A stretch of 64,000 bases of DNA, from the NCBI RefSeq assembly GCF_002210225.1, contig NZ_MWUJ01000001.1:306381-370380 (forward strand), given 5' to 3'. Under the pieces are notes generated by a model that was not told where the DNA came from, searched no databases, and worked only from the letters and a program-made list of their open reading frames with translations. Made by a program: the position numbers and the translations under genes. The stretch comes from Geofilum rhodophaeum (GTDB lineage Bacteria; Bacteroidota; Bacteroidia; Bacteroidales; Marinilabiliaceae). Each line of letters opens with the position of its first letter. Positions within the stretch are counted from its first letter, which is position 1. Of this stretch, positions 61,087 through 64,000 are shown piece after piece.

Positions 61087-61094
61087 CAAAAGTA
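61087..61094 (-). promoter_or_regulatory. Putative -7 element of rex
   Basis: TACTTTTG on the minus strand matches TAnnTTTG. A TTTC 18 bases upstream may be the -33 element. Confidence 0.52.
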
Positions 61095-61160
61095 ATAAGA
61101 AAATCCATTAAAGAAACAATTCTTTATTGACAATTCCAACAGTCCCTGCCGCCGGGCATA

Positions 61161-61189
61161 AAAAAAAAGACCACACATGGTGGTCTTTT
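61161..61189 (-). terminator. Terminator of the tRNA-Val pair
   Basis: AAAAGACCAC (61165-61174) pairs with GTGGTCTTTT (61180-61189) around a five-base loop, with further A's on the left that form the T-run on the minus strand. It starts eight bases after the tRNA. Confidence 0.8.
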
Positions 61190-61196
61190 CTTCTTG

Positions 61197-61271
61197 TGGG
61201 CGCTAACGGATTCGAACCGCTGACCCTCTGGGTGTAAACCAGATGCTCTGAACCAACTGAGCTAAGCGCCC
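61197..61271 (-). tRNA. tRNA-Val (UAC), copy 1
   Basis: This 75-base tRNA has acceptor GGGCGCT/AGCGCCC and anticodon loop TTTACAC with UAC. It is identical to the copy 27 bases upstream, and CCA is not encoded. Confidence 0.96.
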
Positions 61272-61298
61272 AAAAATACGGACTTCTCTTAATCGGGG

Positions 61299-61373
61299 TG
61301 GGCGCTAACGGATTCGAACCGCTGACCCTCTGGGTGTAAACCAGATGCTCTGAACCAACTGAGCTAAGCGCCC
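61299..61373 (-). tRNA. tRNA-Val (UAC), copy 2
   Basis: This copy is identical to the tRNA-Val at 61197-61271 and is the first gene of the pair, 24 bases after the promoter. Confidence 0.96.
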
Positions 61374-61397
61374 TGATTGCTTTCCTTAAAAGCGATG

Positions 61398-61429
61398 CAA
61401 ATATAGAAGAGTTTTGCGCAATCGCCAAA
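61398..61429 (-). promoter_or_regulatory. Promoter of the tRNA-Val pair
   Basis: TTTG (61426-61429), a 20-base spacer and TATATTTG (61398-61405) lie on the minus strand, an exact consensus match in the gap after folC. Confidence 0.66.
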
Positions 61430-61442
61430 CATTTTTCCCAAA

Positions 61443-62741
61443 TTAAAGTGCCTCAGCCACCACAAAAGTACTACCTCCAATGAAAATCAAATCGTTATCT
61501 CCGGCATTTTTTTTCGCTGCAGCTGCTGCTTCTGCCACGGTAGGATAAAACTGTCCCTGCAGCCCGTGCAAAAGGGCAAGATGCTGAAGCTCCCTGGCAT
61601 CCAGACTACGGGGCAGGGCAGCCTGGGTAAAATAATAGACGGCATGGGGCGGCAACAGTTTCAAAATACCGCGAACATCCTTATCGCCCACCATGCCCCA
61701 AACAATATGCAACTTTTCGCAGGAACTCTTCAGCAACTGCCGAACCACCCATTTCACCCCATCCTCATTGTGCCCTGTATCGCAAATCACCAGGGGCTGC
61801 TCCGACAGCACCTGCCAGCGCCCCATCAATCCGGTAAGAGCGGCGACCTCCTCCAGGCCCTCGCGGACGACTTGCTCATTCAGGGCAAAGCCCAAACGCT
61901 GCAACTCATCCAAAGCAGCTGCTACGGTCTGCACATTTTCCAATTGATAGTCTCCCGGAAGCGGCAGCCGACAAGTAAATTCACCAGCCTGACTCTTACA
62001 GGTCACCTGCACCTTTTGCCAGCGCAAATGCTGCTCCAGCGACAGGGCCAGCACTTCATCTTCGGCCCAGATCAGGGGGGCATGCCGGCTCAGCGCTTGT
62101 TGCTCAAAGACCCCACGGGTGGCTGCCTGCTTGCGTCCCACCACTACAGGGACCTGCAATTTAATGATGCCGGCTTTTTCCTGAGCAATTTGCTCCAGCG
62201 TATCTCCCAACAAAGCCGTATGGTCCAGCCCAATATTGGTAATTACACTTAAAACAGGGTGTACAATATTGGTCGAGTCCAACCTTCCTCCCAATCCGGT
62301 CTCCACTACGGCCACCTCCACCTGCTCCCGGGCAAAATAATCAAAGGCCATTGCCACCGTCATTTCAAAAAAGGAAGGCGCCAGTTTACTGAGCAGCTCC
62401 TTGTTACTCACAACAAAACGAAGCACCTCTGCTTCTGGAATGCAAGACCCATTAATGCGGATCCGCTCACGAAAATCGCGCAAATGCGGCGAAGTATACA
62501 AGCCGGTGCGCCAACCTGCCTTTTGCAAAACAGCCGCCAACATGTGCGACACAGAACCTTTGCCATTGGTCCCTGCAACATGGATGATTTTAAACTTACG
62601 ATGAGGATGGCCCATGTGGGCATCGAGGGCCAGACTGTTGTCCAGGTTGTTCTTATAGGCCATGGCGCCGCTGCGTTGATACATGGGCAGACGGGTCATC
62701 AAAAAGTCAAGCGCCTCGGTATAATTGGTTAAGCTGTGCAT
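61443..62741 (-). CDS. folC: Bifunctional folylpolyglutamate/dihydrofolate synthase
   Basis: This 432-residue Mur-ligase family enzyme has the P-loop VAGTNGKGSVSHMLAAVL near residue 53, the Mg2+/ATP segments VETGLGGRLDSTNIV and ITNIGLDHTALLGDT, and the C-terminal VICDTGHNEDGVKW. It adds glutamate to dihydropteroate and to folates in the cytoplasm. The start at 62741 has no competing upstream Met. It diverges from the PIN-PhoH gene. Confidence 0.96.
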   Translation of the reverse strand: MHSLTNYTEALDFLMTRLPMYQRSGAMAYKNNLDNSLALDAHMGHPHRKFKIIHVAGTNGKGSVSHMLAAVLQKAGWRTGLYTSPHLRDFRERIRINGSCIPEAEVLRFVVSNKELLSKLAPSFFEMTVAMAFDYFAREQVEVAVVETGLGGRLDSTNIVHPVLSVITNIGLDHTALLGDTLEQIAQEKAGIIKLQVPVVVGRKQAATRGVFEQQALSRHAPLIWAEDEVLALSLEQHLRWQKVQVTCKSQAGEFTCRLPLPGDYQLENVQTVAAALDELQRLGFALNEQVVREGLEEVAALTGLMGRWQVLSEQPLVICDTGHNEDGVKWVVRQLLKSSCEKLHIVWGMVGDKDVRGILKLLPPHAVYYFTQAALPRSLDARELQHLALLHGLQGQFYPTVAEAAAAAKKNAGDNDLIFIGGSTFVVAEAL

Positions 62742-62817
62742 AATTTCAGTTCTTCAAAGCTTCGCGCTGCAAAAGTGAGAAATCTGTACGATAATTGGTA
62801 TATTTAAAGAAGAAAAA

Positions 62818-62838
62818 GAGCGGAAATCAAATCCGCTC
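62818..62838. promoter_or_regulatory. Hairpin in the leader of the PIN-PhoH gene
   Basis: GAGCGGA (62818-62824) and TCCGCTC (62832-62838) form a seven-bp stem with a seven-base loop, 16 bases before the PhoH start. A TATATTTA motif (62799-62806, one mismatch) sits upstream and would place the hairpin in the 5' leader. Confidence 0.4.
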
Positions 62839-62854
62839 CTAAAAATCCACATTT

Positions 62855-64000
62855 ATGACAGCCAAGAAGAAGAACCCAGCCAAGATTTTCATTCTCGACA
62901 CCAACGTGCTGTTGCACGACCATAAGTGTCTTTACAACTTCCAGGACAACGACGTGGTGCTGCCCATCACCGTACTCGAGGAACTCGACAAGTTCAAAAA
63001 GGGCAACGAGCAGATCAACTTTCAGGCCCGCGAATTTGTGCGCCAGATGGACAAACTGGCCGGAGAGCAGCTGTTCAGCGAAGGGGTGCCCCTGGGCAAG
63101 GATCTGGGGCGCCTGTTCATCGCTACCGGCAAACCCTTTCCCCAGGTTATGGAGGAATCCTTCAGCGAGCGCACCCCCGACCACCGCATTCTGGCCATTG
63201 CCCTGCACGTGAGCGCACAATTTAAAGATCGTACGGTAGCCCTAATTTCCAAGGACATCAACCTGCGGATGAAGGCCAAGTCGCTGGGATTAAAGACGGA
63301 GGACTATGAAACCGACAAGGTTAAGGACATCGAGATTTTGTACAAAGGGGTGGAGACTTTCGACGATTTTGATGCAGCTGTGATTGAACAGCTTTACCAA
63401 AGTGGCTCCATTGCCCGCAAAGATTTCCCTATGGACGAAGCCCTCACCCCGGCCAACCAATACTTTATTTTACGCAACAACAACCAAAGCGTACTGGTCT
63501 GGGTTGACCCCTTCAGTCAGATGATTCGGCGGGTAGAAAAACATTCGGCCTTTGGCATTGAGCCGCGCAATGCCGAGCAGACCTTTTCGCTGCACGCCCT
63601 GTTGAATCCCGACATCAAGCTGGTGTCTCTCTCCGGGAAAGCAGGTACCGGCAAAACCCTGCTGGCCCTGGCTGCTGCCCTGCAGCAGACCAAGCTCTAC
63701 AAGCAGATTTTACTGGCCCGCCCCATTGTTCCGCTCTCGAACCGCGACATCGGCTTTTTACCGGGTGACGCCAAGGAGAAAATCGGGCCCTACATGCTGC
63801 CCTTGTACGACAACCTTTCGGTCATTAAAAACCGCTTTGCTGCCCAAAGTAAGGAGCTGAACCTGATTGAAGACATGCAAAAGCGGGACGAACTGCTTAT
63901 TACCCCCCTGGCCTACATCCGCGGACGCAGCTTGTCCGACGCCTTTTTTATTGTTGACGAGGCGCAGAACCTCACGCCCCATGAAGTAAAGACCATCATT
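62855..64000 (+). CDS. PIN-PhoH (PhoH2-like) ATPase, 3' end cut by window edge
   Basis: The ATG at 62855 opens 382 residues up to the window edge. The N-terminal PIN domain (about 10-150) has IFILDTNVLLHD, VTVLEELDKFKKG and ALISKDINLRMKAK, which carry the acidic metal ligands of PIN nucleases. The PhoH ATPase domain follows, with Walker A LSGKAGTGKTLLAL and Walker B FFIVDEAQNLTP. PhoH2 proteins act as RNA helicases with ribonuclease activity. The C-terminal end is outside the window. The family is certain. Confidence 0.94.
   Translation, partial: MTAKKKNPAKIFILDTNVLLHDHKCLYNFQDNDVVLPITVLEELDKFKKGNEQINFQAREFVRQMDKLAGEQLFSEGVPLGKDLGRLFIATGKPFPQVMEESFSERTPDHRILAIALHVSAQFKDRTVALISKDINLRMKAKSLGLKTEDYETDKVKDIEILYKGVETFDDFDAAVIEQLYQSGSIARKDFPMDEALTPANQYFILRNNNQSVLVWVDPFSQMIRRVEKHSAFGIEPRNAEQTFSLHALLNPDIKLVSLSGKAGTGKTLLALAAALQQTKLYKQILLARPIVPLSNRDIGFLPGDAKEKIGPYMLPLYDNLSVIKNRFAAQSKELNLIEDMQKRDELLITPLAYIRGRSLSDAFFIVDEAQNLTPHEVKTII

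Overview
The window reads as a chromosomal segment of a member of the Bacteroidota. The evidence is a complete flexirubin-type (aryl polyene-dialkylresorcinol) pigment locus, a single-chain SecDF, a BspA-like leucine-rich-repeat protein with a type IX secretion C-terminal domain, a Rex repressor, and many promoters matching the Bacteroidetes pattern TTTG-N17-23-TAnnTTTG. GC content is near 50 percent. A Marinilabiliales/Bacteroidales or Cytophagales-like host is plausible, but the sequence seen here does not settle the order.

Bases 1-33306 hold about 34 closely packed genes, all on the minus strand: the pigment locus. Transcription runs from right to left. It starts with a small exported protein and darA/darB, which make the dialkylresorcinol. 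Next come a small orphan protein, a BtrH-like acyltransferase, an ABC exporter, a first ACP-KS-CLF module, a tyrosine ammonia-lyase that supplies the 4-coumarate starter, a FabG-type reductase, two exported proteins and a large outer-membrane protein. A well-formed internal promoter at 18763-18793 then starts a second block: KS, ACP, an LpxL-like acyltransferase, an O-methyltransferase, a hotdog dehydratase, a thioesterase, a further KS, a truncated KS-like protein, a second ACP-KS-CLF module, a polysaccharide deacetylase, LolA and a possible partner, another hotdog protein, a glycosyltransferase, a three-part MMPL exporter/acyltransferase/methyltransferase fusion, a carotenoid-desaturase-like flavoprotein and a C45-type N-terminal-nucleophile enzyme cut by the window edge. 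Together these cover starter formation, polyene extension, ring methylation, resorcinol formation, candidate ester coupling and export to the outer membrane. No adenylate-forming ligase for 4-coumarate is visible; it may lie beyond the left edge.

Bases 33454-44600 are mostly housekeeping: an M20 dipeptidase with a Cys-rich lipoprotein, yebC, a DUF3109 protein, gpmI, two identical tRNA-Phe genes, a plus-strand run of M16 peptidase, O-methyltransferase and flavodoxin, an orphan basic ribbon-helix-helix-like protein, the leucine-rich-repeat surface protein, and a tRNA-Gly/tRNA-Leu unit.

Bases 44603-64000 carry mutS with a divergent tiny membrane protein, an envelope-linked run (tatA, a Ca2+/Na+ antiporter, a LolD-like ATPase, a TIGR02757 protein, trmN6), secDF, a FtsX-like permease with an unusually degenerate ABC ATPase, a divergent NtrC-type response regulator and histidine kinase, rex, two identical tRNA-Val genes, folC, and a PIN-PhoH ATPase cut by the right edge. 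No rRNA, insertion sequence, prophage or CRISPR array was seen, and no stretch longer than about 300 bases lacks a gene.
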